Assembly: GCA_934667175.1 (NCBI GenBank)
Contig: CAKULN010000014.1
Span: 1-63,224, forward strand
Length of the DNA: 63,224 nt
Direction of reading: 5' to 3'
DNA from: an uncultured Bacteroidales bacterium
GTDB lineage: Bacteria; Bacteroidota; Bacteroidia; Bacteroidales; UBA932
The notes under the pieces are model-generated. The model had not been told where the DNA came from. It ran no database searches and saw only the letters and a list, made by a program, of their open reading frames with translations. Shown piece by piece: positions 16,932-25,788 of the stretch (position 1 is its first letter; each line of letters opens with the position of its first letter). The translations under genes and the position numbers were made by a program.

Positions 16932-19900
16932 CTATAGCGAGTCTATGTAGTCTTTAGGGAGCACTCCGAACTGTTTCTGGAAACATTTCGAGAAATACGA
17001 CGGGGTGTTGAATCCGGTCAGGTAGCAGACCTCGCTGACCCTGCATTCGCCCTCACGCAGCAGAAGCGCGGCTTTCTTGAGTCTCTCCACACGGATGTAG
17101 TCAACCGGGGTCATGTCGAGGATCCCTTTCACTTTACGGTTGAGGCTTGAGCGGCTCATTCCGAGTCCGGTCGCAAGGTCGTCGATGTTGAAATCCGGAT
17201 TCTGTATGTTCTGCGTGACAAGGTTCCTCATCGAGCGCAGGAACAACTCGTCTGATCGGGTCATGGCCACACTGTCGGACTGGACCAGAGGGAGACGCGC
17301 GAATGCAGCCCGCAGTTTTTTCCTTCCCGATACCAGATTGCCAGCGCAGGCCTTGAGGTAGTCCATCGAGAACGGCTTCTCAATGTAGGCGTCCGCTCCG
17401 ATATTCATACCCTGCACTTTCGAGTCCGAATCGGTCCTGGCGGTGAGGAGTATGACGGGAATATGACTGAACTCCACGTCGGACTTCACCTTTCTGCACA
17501 ATTCCATGCCGTTCATCCCAGGCATCATCACGTCTGAGATGATCAGACTGATGTTGTTGTTTTTCAGCACAGTCAAAGCTTCATTGCCGTCACTGGCGGT
17601 AAACACATTGCAAGTGGATGAAAACTGCCGGGCAAGAAACTTCAGCATCTCTGGGCTGTCCTCGACCAGCAGTACGGAGTACCGCTCGTCTGAGTTGACT
17701 GACACTTGAGTCTCTGGCCCGGTGCCATCGGTGGTTTCCGGTTTGTCGGAGACTTCGGCACAGGCATATTCATAGGACAGCGGCAGACGCAGGATGAAAC
17801 TGTTGTCGTCAGTGGAATCATCCACGTCCAAGGTGCCGCCTTGGAGAATGGCGAGCGATCTTGCGAGGGCGAGGCCAAGGCCCGTGCCCTTTGTCGCATA
17901 AGAGTCGTTTCGCCTGCATTGGACGAACGGACGGAAGATTTCTTCCCTCATCTCTTCCGGAATCCTCGGCCCGTCGTTGGACACGGTGAACACCAGATGG
18001 CCAGAGTCACTGAACAGTTTGACGTGTATGTAAGTGCCTGAATATTTCACAGCGTTGTTCAGCAGGTTCGTGATGATTTTCGAGAATCCGTCCTTGTCGA
18101 CGTAAGCGGTGAGTGAGTCCGGGATGTCGGTGGTAAGACTCACGTTCTTCCGCTCCGCCATCACCCTGAACCCGCAGATGACGGATTTGAGGATCACTGC
18201 CACATCGGTTTTGACGATGTCTAGCCTATAGCCTTTTGACTCGGCCTTCCTGAAATCAAGCAGTTGATTGACAAGCTCAAGCAACCTTTTTGTGTTGCTT
18301 TCCACAACATCCATGTCTTCGGTCAGGCTGTCAGGAATATTCTTTGACGAAAAGATGTCATCAATGGTGCAGTTGATCAAGGTCAAAGGTGTCTTGATCT
18401 CGTGGGCTATGTCGGTGAAGAAGTTTATTTTCGCATCGTACAGCTCTTTTTCCTTCTTGCGCTCGAACCGTTCCATCTCGTCCATCTGCTTGCGCCTTGC
18501 CCGCCGGTGCAGAACGAAAAACGCTGATGCGGCCAAAACGATGGCCAAGACCACATACATTATCTTGGCGAAGACGGTGAGATAGAAAGGAGGCTTGATC
18601 ACGACATCAAGCGATCTGGTCTCAGGGCTGGCCACACCGTCTCCGTTGCTTCCACGAATCTTGATTCTGTAATGCCCGTGTGGCAGATTGGAACATGTTA
18701 TCATTGAGCTCTTATCGACCTCCGTCCATTTTTCGTCCACCCCCTCGACCTTGTACTCGATCTTGTTCATCTCCGGGGTCAGGTAACTCAGCGCTGAAAG
18801 ACGCAGGGAGAATGTGTTCTGGTTGTGCTTCAAGACGATCCGGTCTGCGAAGGTGATGTTGCTCTTCAGAGGAGAGTCCTTGGCACCGGGCTTCATCAAC
18901 TCACCGAACAGATAGAAATCAGTGAAAGTGACAGGTGGGACATATTCATTCTTTCTGAATGACGAAGGGTCGAAAGCGATGAATCCGTTGATGCTTCCGA
19001 TGTAGATTTTCCCGCTTTTGGAGCGGAAGCCTGACTGGAAATTGAACTGATCGCTCAGAAGCCCGTTGGCGGTGGTGTAAAGCTGCTTTTCTCCGGTTTC
19101 GGGACGGAAACGGATGAGCCCGTTCTCAGAGGTGATCCAAAGGTTCTTGTCCTTGTCTTCTATGACCTTATAAAACACGCTGCCGGGAAAGCCGTCATCG
19201 GACGAAAATCTTGTAAAAGTCTCATCTTCCGGATGGAACAGGCAGAATCCTCCTCCGAGGGTAGTCACCCAAAGTCTGTGGCTGCTGTCTTCGAATATGC
19301 TCGTGATGTTGTCGGAACTGACACATCCTGTGTCCCCCGGATTATCTGAAGTCTTGTAGTGAGTCCAACGCCCTTGGCTGACCTCAAACCGGTACAGACC
19401 ATCGGCATAGGTGGCGAACCACAGGTCTCCATCGCTTGTCTCAAGTACTTGATAGACAAAAGTTCCGTCCAACTCTGGAATGGCCCTGAATGTGTCTGCC
19501 CTGTCATCGTACACCACCGCACCCACGGTCATCGCGATGATCAGATCTCCGGAGGAGGTTCTCAAGATTGAGAACGCGTTGTTTTCCGGGAACCCCTTTT
19601 GGCCTTTCGCATAATGCACAACCTTCCCTGTCTTCAGATTGATCCTGCTGAGGCCTTCGGAGAATGTCCCGACCCAAAGCCAGTCTCCGTCCGCGAACAG
19701 CCCATGCACGTTCTTATGTCTTGCCAGACCCTGCCAAGGCTTGACCTGACCGCTTTCAGGATTCATACTGAACAATCCCTTATCCTCTGTGCCTATCCAG
19801 ATAGTCCCGTTCCCGTCCTGACAGAATTCCCTCACCCTGCGTCCAAGGAAGGACATATCCCCGTGCGGGTAGTACTTTTCGAAAAGGGTGTACGGATACG

Positions 19901-20924
19901 GCAGATAATTAAGACCTCCAAAGTAAGACCCGATCCACATCCCTTGCTCGCGATCCTTGAACAAAGAGTATATCGCATTGTCTGCCAATGAATATGGCTC
20001 GTCTTGGTCCGGTGTGGCGATGTGCCGTCTGACACTGCCGTCTCTCGTGTCTATGATGTGGAGCCCGGATTCGCCGCCGACCCACAGCTCGTCATTGTCG
20101 CGGATGATCAGGGACCGGACGTAATCATTGAGAATCAGTCTGGTCTTTCTGTTTGTAAGATTGATCTCCAGAAGTCTTGATGTTGTTCCTACGTAAACCC
20201 TGTTGTGACCACCGCCGATGATGGTGTTGACAGTCTCTCCAGAGAACACTTCGGCTCCGTCGCTGTCTTTGAACGGTGAAGGCTTTTCGGAAAATTCTGT
20301 GTCTATGGAGTACAGGTTGTCCAGATACTGCCCGTACCACAGCCGATTGCCGATTCTGGTGAATGTGGATATGCTGAGCGGAGGCTCAAATTTGAGTCTC
20401 AATGTCTTATCCTTCAGTGAATAGGCAAATAGCCCTTGTTTTTCAACGGAGATCCAGAGTTCCTTCCTGTCCTGAATCCATTCCATCCCCGACACGTGGC
20501 AGGAGAGTGAGATTCCCTCTTTGGTTGTGTCTGACAGGGAGGATATGCAGTCTATCATAGGGTCATATTTATAGACACCTCTGTCCGTCCCAATCCAGAT
20601 CGTTCCGTCGCAGTCCTCCGCCAGATTCGTGATGAAATTGCACTTCAACGCGGAGTTGTCCTTGTTGAATATGCGGAAGAAACGACCGTCATAGCGGTTG
20701 AGACCGTCCTTCGTGCCGAACCACATGTATCCGGTCCTGTCCTGAAGGATTCCGAAGACTGTGTTCTGAGAAAGACCGTCCGAGACATTCACTGTCCTGA
20801 AAAAATAGCTCTGCGCGTCTGTCCGGACTTCTCCCTCACTCTCACTGGCATAAACAGTGATTGATCCGATGAAAGACACTGCCAAAGACAGCGCCAGAAG
20901 CCATATATTGTTGTTTCTGCACAT
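16932..20924 (-). CDS. Hybrid two-component system regulator (HTCS) of the PUL
   Basis: About 1330 residues. An N-terminal signal (ends VYA/SES) leads to a periplasmic two-bladed-propeller sensor built from Reg_prop repeats (TGYMWFGTKDGLNRYDG, GTIWIGTDRGVYKYD and others, to about residue 735), a Y_Y_Y domain (YKVEGVDEKWTEVD), one membrane helix (VVLAIVLAASAFFVL), a HisKA domain with the phospho-His in DIAHEIKTPL (about residue 840), a HATPase (NLLNNAVKYS, GTGLGLALARS), a receiver domain (Asp in LIISDVMMPGMNG, about 1130) and a C-terminal AraC HTH. All catalytic residues are present. The ATG at 20924 is chosen over an upstream GTG at 20969 because it gives a proper signal peptide. It should sense an oligosaccharide and activate the susC promoter next door. 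Confidence 0.95.
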   Translation of the reverse strand: MCRNNNIWLLALSLAVSFIGSITVYASESEGEVRTDAQSYFFRTVNVSDGLSQNTVFGILQDRTGYMWFGTKDGLNRYDGRFFRIFNKDNSALKCNFITNLAEDCDGTIWIGTDRGVYKYDPMIDCISSLSDTTKEGISLSCHVSGMEWIQDRKELWISVEKQGLFAYSLKDKTLRLKFEPPLSISTFTRIGNRLWYGQYLDNLYSIDTEFSEKPSPFKDSDGAEVFSGETVNTIIGGGHNRVYVGTTSRLLEINLTNRKTRLILNDYVRSLIIRDNDELWVGGESGLHIIDTRDGSVRRHIATPDQDEPYSLADNAIYSLFKDREQGMWIGSYFGGLNYLPYPYTLFEKYYPHGDMSFLGRRVREFCQDGNGTIWIGTEDKGLFSMNPESGQVKPWQGLARHKNVHGLFADGDWLWVGTFSEGLSRINLKTGKVVHYAKGQKGFPENNAFSILRTSSGDLIIAMTVGAVVYDDRADTFRAIPELDGTFVYQVLETSDGDLWFATYADGLYRFEVSQGRWTHYKTSDNPGDTGCVSSDNITSIFEDSSHRLWVTTLGGGFCLFHPEDETFTRFSSDDGFPGSVFYKVIEDKDKNLWITSENGLIRFRPETGEKQLYTTANGLLSDQFNFQSGFRSKSGKIYIGSINGFIAFDPSSFRKNEYVPPVTFTDFYLFGELMKPGAKDSPLKSNITFADRIVLKHNQNTFSLRLSALSYLTPEMNKIEYKVEGVDEKWTEVDKSSMITCSNLPHGHYRIKIRGSNGDGVASPETRSLDVVIKPPFYLTVFAKIMYVVLAIVLAASAFFVLHRRARRKQMDEMERFERKKEKELYDAKINFFTDIAHEIKTPLTLINCTIDDIFSSKNIPDSLTEDMDVVESNTKRLLELVNQLLDFRKAESKGYRLDIVKTDVAVILKSVICGFRVMAERKNVSLTTDIPDSLTAYVDKDGFSKIITNLLNNAVKYSGTYIHVKLFSDSGHLVFTVSNDGPRIPEEMREEIFRPFVQCRRNDSYATKGTGLGLALARSLAILQGGTLDVDDSTDDNSFILRLPLSYEYACAEVSDKPETTDGTGPETQVSVNSDERYSVLLVEDSPEMLKFLARQFSSTCNVFTASDGNEALTVLKNNNISLIISDVMMPGMNGMELCRKVKSDVEFSHIPVILLTARTDSDSKVQGMNIGADAYIEKPFSMDYLKACAGNLVSGRKKLRAAFARLPLVQSDSVAMTRSDELFLRSMRNLVTQNIQNPDFNIDDLATGLGMSRSSLNRKVKGILDMTPVDYIRVERLKKAALLLREGECRVSEVCYLTGFNTPSYFSKCFQKQFGVLPKDYIDSL

Positions 20925-21051
20925 AGGAAAGGCAGATGGTTTACGTGTTATTAAGCCGTAAATATACACCTTTCCGTTCAGATGACAAAGCGGTTTGTTG
21001 TGACCTTCCCTGAGTATGGCTGATAGTTTAGCCTGTCGAAGTTCCTGAATT

Positions 21052-22413
21052 TTACCCGATCAGCCCAGTGATGAATATGATCGCGATGGTGATAGGGGCG
21101 ATGTATTTGATAAGGAAATAGACCGCCGGGAACAATTTGTTGTTTGCTTTGAGAGTGCCGTTGTTGGTAAGTTCGTCACGGACAGTTTTCTTGTCCATCT
21201 TCCAACCGACAAAGACAGAGAAGAGCAGCGCTCCGATGGTCATCAAGTAGTTTGAACACAGCTTGTCACAGAAATTGAATATGCTCTCTCCCAGAATCTT
21301 GACATCTGCGAGCGGCCCGAATGAAAGCGAGCAGAGCACCCCGACTGCGAAAGTGGCGAAGAACAGCACGATGGTAGCCTTGTGCCTCGAAACTCCCTTT
21401 TCCTCAACAAGATAGGCGACTCCGACCTCAAGGATGGAGATGGAGGATGTCAGTGCGGCGACCAGAATCGTAAGGAAGAACAGAATCGCAACGAGACAGC
21501 TCACGATCTGCCCGCCCGCTCCCATCTTTGCGAATATGTAGGGCAGAGTCTCGAACACGAGCCCCGGGCCGGCGGACGGAGCGATCCCGGCCGCGAACAC
21601 AGCCGGCATGATGGCGAATCCGGCAAGCATGGCGAACAGTAGATCCGACACAGCTGTTCCCGCTCCGGAAGCCATAAGGTTTTCTTTTTCACTGACGTAG
21701 GATGAATATGTCAGCATGGTTCCAACGCCGAGTGACAACGAAAAGAAACTCTGCCCCAACGCCGCCGAGAATGCACCCGGAGTCAGTTTTGAGAAGTCCG
21801 GTTTGACAAGGTATCTGATGCCTTCTCCCGCTCTCGGAAGAGTGATCGAATAGATTGCGATCGCCACAATCAGGACAAACAGGATCGGAATCGAGATGTT
21901 GCTGAACTTTTCGATTCCTTTCTTGACCCCCAGAAAGACAATCAACGCGGTCAGGGCCAAGAATATGAACAAACATATTATCGGGCTCCAGACTGAAGCC
22001 GCGAACTCTCCGAACATCCCGGTAACGGTCTCGGCCTTGTTCGGGGTGAAGCTGAACGTGGAGGATTTGACGAGATATTCAATTGCCCACCCGCCGACGA
22101 CACTGTAGTAGGAGACGATGATCAGCGGGGTGATGACAGTCAGCAGGCCGAGCCACTTCCACTTGGAATGCGGTGCGAGAGCATTCATGGCTCCGAACGT
22201 GCTGAGATGGGTTTTCCGTCCGATCACAGACTCTGAAAAGAGAATCGGCAGGGAGAGAACAAAGGAGCACACGATGTAAATGAGGATGAAGGCGGCGCCA
22301 CCATATTCCCCGACCATGTAGGGGAATCTCCAGATGTTGCCGAGTCCGATTGCGGATCCGGCGAAGGCCATGATGACAGCGGCGCGGCTGCCGAAGTTCT
22401 CTCTGTCTGACAT
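21052..22413 (-). CDS. Sodium:neurotransmitter symporter (SNF/NSS) family transporter
   Basis: About 453 residues of alternating hydrophobic helices. The N-terminal family signature is present: FAGSAIGLGNIWRFPYMVGE, followed by YGGAAFILIYIVCS. The SLGVGTMLTYSSYV segment corresponds to the helix 6/7 Na+-binding region. Bacterial members (LeuT, MhsT) import amino acids with sodium. The ATG at 22413 (MSDRENFG) is chosen; upstream in-frame codons give an unusual Lys-rich extension. It follows dihydrofolate reductase on the same strand but is separated from it by a repeat cluster, so it probably has its own promoter, which I could not identify. Confidence 0.9.
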   Translation of the reverse strand: MSDRENFGSRAAVIMAFAGSAIGLGNIWRFPYMVGEYGGAAFILIYIVCSFVLSLPILFSESVIGRKTHLSTFGAMNALAPHSKWKWLGLLTVITPLIIVSYYSVVGGWAIEYLVKSSTFSFTPNKAETVTGMFGEFAASVWSPIICLFIFLALTALIVFLGVKKGIEKFSNISIPILFVLIVAIAIYSITLPRAGEGIRYLVKPDFSKLTPGAFSAALGQSFFSLSLGVGTMLTYSSYVSEKENLMASGAGTAVSDLLFAMLAGFAIMPAVFAAGIAPSAGPGLVFETLPYIFAKMGAGGQIVSCLVAILFFLTILVAALTSSISILEVGVAYLVEEKGVSRHKATIVLFFATFAVGVLCSLSFGPLADVKILGESIFNFCDKLCSNYLMTIGALLFSVFVGWKMDKKTVRDELTNNGTLKANNKLFPAVYFLIKYIAPITIAIIFITGLIG

Positions 22414-22497
22414 ATTCAATAAGTTCGTTTTATTCTTGTCCGGCCTTTTGGGGAACACCGGGTTATTCTATTTCGGGCGCTTCGGCTTGCTCGTTAG

Positions 22498-22627
22498 GTC
22501 GCTTCGACAGGCTCACCAACCACCCGGATTGTTCATAGCGACGACCGGTCGCTGAGCCTGTCGAAGCGCCGTGCCTGTCGGTCGCTGAGCCTGTGGTTCG
22601 ACATGGCTCACCAACCATCGATGTGAC
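22498..22627. repeat. Cluster of REP-like TTCGACAGGCTCA palindromes
   Basis: Three to four alternating copies: GGTCGCTTCGACAGGCTCAC (22498), CGGTCGCTGAGCCTGTCGAAG (near 22547), and CGGTCGCTGAGCCTGTGGTT with GGCTCACCAACCATCGATG at the end. The array abuts the dihydrofolate reductase stop codon. Confidence 0.8.
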
Positions 22628-23161
22628 CTAAAACCGTCTTTTATAAACTATAAATTCGTAAGTATAACCAGTTTCAGGATCAGTGGCGACCGGCGTGGAT
22701 GACTCAACCTCCCAAATCTCCGGATCAATCACAGGGAAGAATGTGTCCGCATCCTTAATCGTTGTGTGAACGTGCGTTATGTAAAGCTTGTCCGCAGAAG
22801 GAAGAGCCTTGCGGTAAGTCTCCCCTCCACCCATGATGAAGATTCGTATAGACTCCGGTCCGCTGACGCTGTCCTTCTCCAAGCCGACGGCATTTTCCGC
22901 CAATGAATATGCCTCCTCAAGGCTTCCCGCCACTTTCACGCCCTCGGGGACATCCTCCCACACCCTCGTGGAAATCACGATGTTCTCCCTCTTTGGAAGC
23001 GGCCTGCCTATCGAAAGAAAGGTTCTGTAACCCATAACCACAGGATTCCCGGTGGTCGTCCTCCTGAAATATTTCATGTCCTCGGCGATGTGCCAGAGAA
23101 GGTCGTTGTCTTTTCCTATCGCCCCGTTGTCAGCGACCGCCGCGATGATGCATTTCTCCAT
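22628..23161 (-). CDS. folA: Dihydrofolate reductase
   Basis: 177 residues with the complete DHFR layout: IIAAVADNGAIGKDNDLLWH (substrate and NADPH loop), the acidic residue in EDMKYFRRTT, VVMGYRTFLSIGRPLP, IVISTR and IFIMGGGETYRKAL (NADPH-binding glycines). It reduces dihydrofolate to tetrahydrofolate for thymidylate, purine and formyl-methionine synthesis in the cytoplasm. The length is normal. It has its own strong promoter at 23184-23213 and is followed directly by a repeat array. Confidence 0.96.
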   Translation of the reverse strand: MEKCIIAAVADNGAIGKDNDLLWHIAEDMKYFRRTTTGNPVVMGYRTFLSIGRPLPKRENIVISTRVWEDVPEGVKVAGSLEEAYSLAENAVGLEKDSVSGPESIRIFIMGGGETYRKALPSADKLYITHVHTTIKDADTFFPVIDPEIWEVESSTPVATDPETGYTYEFIVYKRRF

Positions 23162-23183
23162 AAACCAAAACTGTTATCGGCCG

Positions 23184-23213
23184 CAAAGTTACAGTTTTTT
23201 ACCATATCCGCAA
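23184..23213 (-). promoter_or_regulatory. Promoter of folA
   Basis: Minus strand TTG (23211-23213), 19 bases, then TAACTTTG (23184-23191): a full match to the Bacteroidetes -33/-7 pattern, 23 bases before the start codon. Confidence 0.75.
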
Positions 23214-23290
23214 AACAGAAAATGAATAAGTTGCGTCTATGTTTGATTGTTTGATTGCCCAAATTGGCTTTAGTTTGTTAGTGGGCACTT

Positions 23291-24145
23291 CTATCTGATC
23301 CTGAACCGGTAAATCTGTCCGTTGCGAGGCTGTCTGCTGACATGCAGAACCATGTAGAGCCATTTTCCCTTGATCGCCACGCCCTCCGGCTCATGATGCA
23401 AATCGTTAAGATTGACGGTTTTTACCAAAGTCTTTGTGTTCATGTCCACTACGTGCAGCAATCTGTCGTGTGGAGGATAACCATCTCCGAGATAGGCATA
23501 GCGTCCATCTATGACACTGCCCTGGAATACTCTTATGCCTGGCACATAGAATTCATCCAGCACATCGTCCTGCGTAAGGTGTACCTCACCGTTTTCATCT
23601 GAATCCATCAAGGTTGGAAGCCGGAATTTCTTTATAAGCTTCCGCATCTTGCCACTTGATCCGTAAGTGTAGATGATCTTGTTCTTGCGGTCGATGAACC
23701 AGTCGAACGATCCCGTGTACCCTTCTCCTGAATGGAAAAGTTTTTGCACGACAGTGCCGCCGGTTAATGTGATGTCTGTCACGTAGCAGCAATGGTCTCC
23801 TTTGCATCCGGAAATATAAAGGAGCGGAAATTCAGAACCTTTCTCCACTCCGAATGAGGCATTGTTGCAGTGCGAAGTGTTTCCCTCCAGGTTGAAAGTG
23901 GAGACGAACCTGTTCTTTTTCATGTCAATGATGACACATTGTCCCTTGTCGTGGAACACAAATCCGTATTTTCCCCAGATCGCTAACCCCTGTGTCGCTC
24001 CTTTGACGGCCACATCCTTCGGAGTAAGCAGTCCAAGATCGCACACAAATTCCGGCTTCAGTTCCGGTCCATTGTATTCCTGCGCCGAAGTCATCAATCC
24101 AAAAGTCAGCGCCACTGTCATTGCGGTGAAGAATTCCCTTACCAT
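23291..24145 (-). CDS. Exported beta-propeller-like protein of unknown function
   Basis: 284 residues. A signal peptide (MVREFFTAMTVALTFGLMTSA) is followed by beta-rich repeats: GATQGLAIWGKYGFVFHDKG, YISGCKGDHCCYVTDI, GSFDWFIDRKNKIIYTYGSS, QGSVIDGRYAYLGDGYPPHDRLLHVVDM and HEPEGVAIKGKWLYMVLH. The HEPEGVA and DGR-Y-Y-GDG motifs resemble SMP-30/NHL-type or esterase-like phytase propellers. No catalytic set can be assigned. It is monocistronic between folA and the divergent glycosyltransferase. Confidence 0.6.
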   Translation of the reverse strand: MVREFFTAMTVALTFGLMTSAQEYNGPELKPEFVCDLGLLTPKDVAVKGATQGLAIWGKYGFVFHDKGQCVIIDMKKNRFVSTFNLEGNTSHCNNASFGVEKGSEFPLLYISGCKGDHCCYVTDITLTGGTVVQKLFHSGEGYTGSFDWFIDRKNKIIYTYGSSGKMRKLIKKFRLPTLMDSDENGEVHLTQDDVLDEFYVPGIRVFQGSVIDGRYAYLGDGYPPHDRLLHVVDMNTKTLVKTVNLNDLHHEPEGVAIKGKWLYMVLHVSRQPRNGQIYRFRIR

Positions 24146-24447
24146 ATTATAAATCTTATCAATCTCAACTTTCGAAAGCCGGCAATTTTTTATTATCTCG
24201 CATTCGAGGGTGATTGCCCATCTGTAAAGTTACACTATTCTTTTCTGACAGCAAAGGGGTATCGCGAATATTTAGAAGCTGTTTTGATTTGTTTGAAATG
24301 TTCTTTGAGGTGAAAAAATCTTCAAACAAACAAATCAAAACAGCTTCTTATGACTGTTCGTTTTTTTCTGCGTCAAAGTCTGGTTTCGCATGTCAGACTG
24401 ATTGCAAAAACAACTATCTTTGTAAAATTAAGAGACTCAATCGCATT
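24146..24447. other. Divergent intergenic region with a hairpin repeat and a -7 box
   Basis: About 300 bases. It contains a strong inverted repeat, arms GAAGCTGTTTTGATTTGTTT plus G at 24275-24295 and its complement at 24327-24347, loop 31 bases. A -7 box TATCTTTG lies at 24415-24422, 26 bases before the glycosyltransferase ATG at 24448. No other gene is seen. Confidence 0.6.
24275..24347. repeat. Hairpin element with perfect 21-bp arms
   Basis: The arms at 24275-24295 and 24327-24347 are perfectly complementary. The loop contains AAATGTTCTTTGAGGTGA. A diverged copy with the same loop (AAATGTTCTTTGTGGTGA) occurs at 2240-2298 in the opposite orientation. The size and dispersal suggest a MITE or an insertion-sequence remnant. 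Confidence 0.7.
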
Positions 24448-25776
24448 ATGAAACGGGTTCTGATAATAACATACTACTGGCCGCCGTCCGGAGGATCCGG
24501 AGTGCAGCGGTGGGTCAAATTCGCGAAATACCTTCCGGCTGTAGGATGGCAACCGGTCATCTACACGCCTGAGAATCCGGAATTGACGACGATTGACAAG
24601 ACCTTGGCTGATGAGATTCCACCGGAGGCGGAGATTGTCAAGAACCATATATTCGAGCCGTACGGGATTTACCGGAAGCTGATGGGGCAGGGGAGTACCA
24701 CTGATCTCAAGACCTTGACCGCAGCAAATGCCGGGAAGGATGAGGTCAATCCGATCAACGGGCAGAAGAAATCCTGGAAACAGAGGATTTCCTTGTTCAT
24801 TCGTGGTAACTTCTTTATTCCTGATCCGAGGGTGATGTGGGTCCGCCCGTCTGTGCGCTTCCTGAAGAAATATCTTGAGGAACACCCTGTCGACGCCATT
24901 GTCACGACAGGACCTCCTCAGTCGATGCATCTGATCGGGCTGAGACTTTCTAAAGCCACCGGGATTCCTTGGGTCGCTGATTTTCGTGACCCGTGGACCA
25001 AGATGTTCTATTTCAAGCATCTTGGACTTATTCCTTGTGCGGAGAAAAAACATCACAGGTTGGAACAGGCTGTCCTCGACGGAGCGACAAGCGTAGTGGC
25101 GGTCTCTCCGTTGGTTCAGGACGAGTTCAAGGCGATGACACGGACTCCGGTGGAGCTGATCACCAATGGCTACGATGAGGATGATTTCAAGAAGGACGTC
25201 GAACCTGACGAGAACTTCAACATCACGCACACCGGTTTGTTCGCTTCGGACGGCAATCCTGAGACCCTTTGGAGGGTTCTGGCCCGGAAATGCGAGGAGG
25301 ATGAGGAGTTCAGACGCTCCCTGAGAATCAGGCTGGTTGGGAAGACAGACAGGGAAATCACAGATTCCATCGAGGCGGCCGGACTTGTTGAGAATTTGAA
25401 GGACTTCGGCTACCAGAACCACGAGATAGCTGTCAGAGAGCAGCTTAATGCCTCTATCCTGATTCTGCCGCTCAGGAAGGAGCCGGAGTATAGGGCAGTC
25501 CTCCCGGGAAAACTTTTCGAGTACCTCGCCTCGCGCCGCCCGATTTTGGGAATAGGCCAGACAGACGGCGCTATGGCCCGGGTTGTCAGCGAGACCTCTT
25601 CCGGAGTGGTTTTCGACTGGGATGACGAGAAGAAGATCCGGACATGGATTGATTCCTGTTGGGAGGAGTTCAAGAATGATGAGCTTCACGACAACTCTTC
25701 GGACATCTCTCGGTTCTCACGCCGCAATCTTACGGCGAAGCTGGCCGAGCTGCTGAATCAGATAACTGAAAAATAA
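24448..25776 (+). CDS. GT4-like glycosyltransferase
   Basis: 442 residues. The N-terminus (VLIITYYWPPSGGSGVQRW) is the typical nucleotide-sugar glycosyltransferase B-fold start with a Gly-rich acceptor loop. WVADFRDPWT and the later SVVAVSPLVQDEF and LITNGYDEDDF segments are GT4 landmarks, and the C-terminal LPGKLFEYLASRRPILGIG holds the sugar-nucleotide-binding Glu. It probably builds a surface or lipid-linked polysaccharide in the cytoplasm; the sugar is unknown. A longer reading frame from 24214 runs through the hairpin element and is not used. A YfhO-family gene starts 12 bases downstream, so the two are likely co-transcribed. Confidence 0.85.
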   Translation: MKRVLIITYYWPPSGGSGVQRWVKFAKYLPAVGWQPVIYTPENPELTTIDKTLADEIPPEAEIVKNHIFEPYGIYRKLMGQGSTTDLKTLTAANAGKDEVNPINGQKKSWKQRISLFIRGNFFIPDPRVMWVRPSVRFLKKYLEEHPVDAIVTTGPPQSMHLIGLRLSKATGIPWVADFRDPWTKMFYFKHLGLIPCAEKKHHRLEQAVLDGATSVVAVSPLVQDEFKAMTRTPVELITNGYDEDDFKKDVEPDENFNITHTGLFASDGNPETLWRVLARKCEEDEEFRRSLRIRLVGKTDREITDSIEAAGLVENLKDFGYQNHEIAVREQLNASILILPLRKEPEYRAVLPGKLFEYLASRRPILGIGQTDGAMARVVSETSSGVVFDWDDEKKIRTWIDSCWEEFKNDELHDNSSDISRFSRRNLTAKLAELLNQITEK

Positions 25777-25788
25777 TATTCATAGATC

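Noticed and set aside
22498..22627. Possible CRISPR array
   Set aside because: Repeats alternate in orientation, are of unequal length, lack unique spacers of constant size, and there are no cas genes.
24373..25689. 438-codon open frame on the minus strand
   Set aside because: Antisense to the glycosyltransferase gene, whose family motifs are clear; no recognisable motif in the antisense frame.
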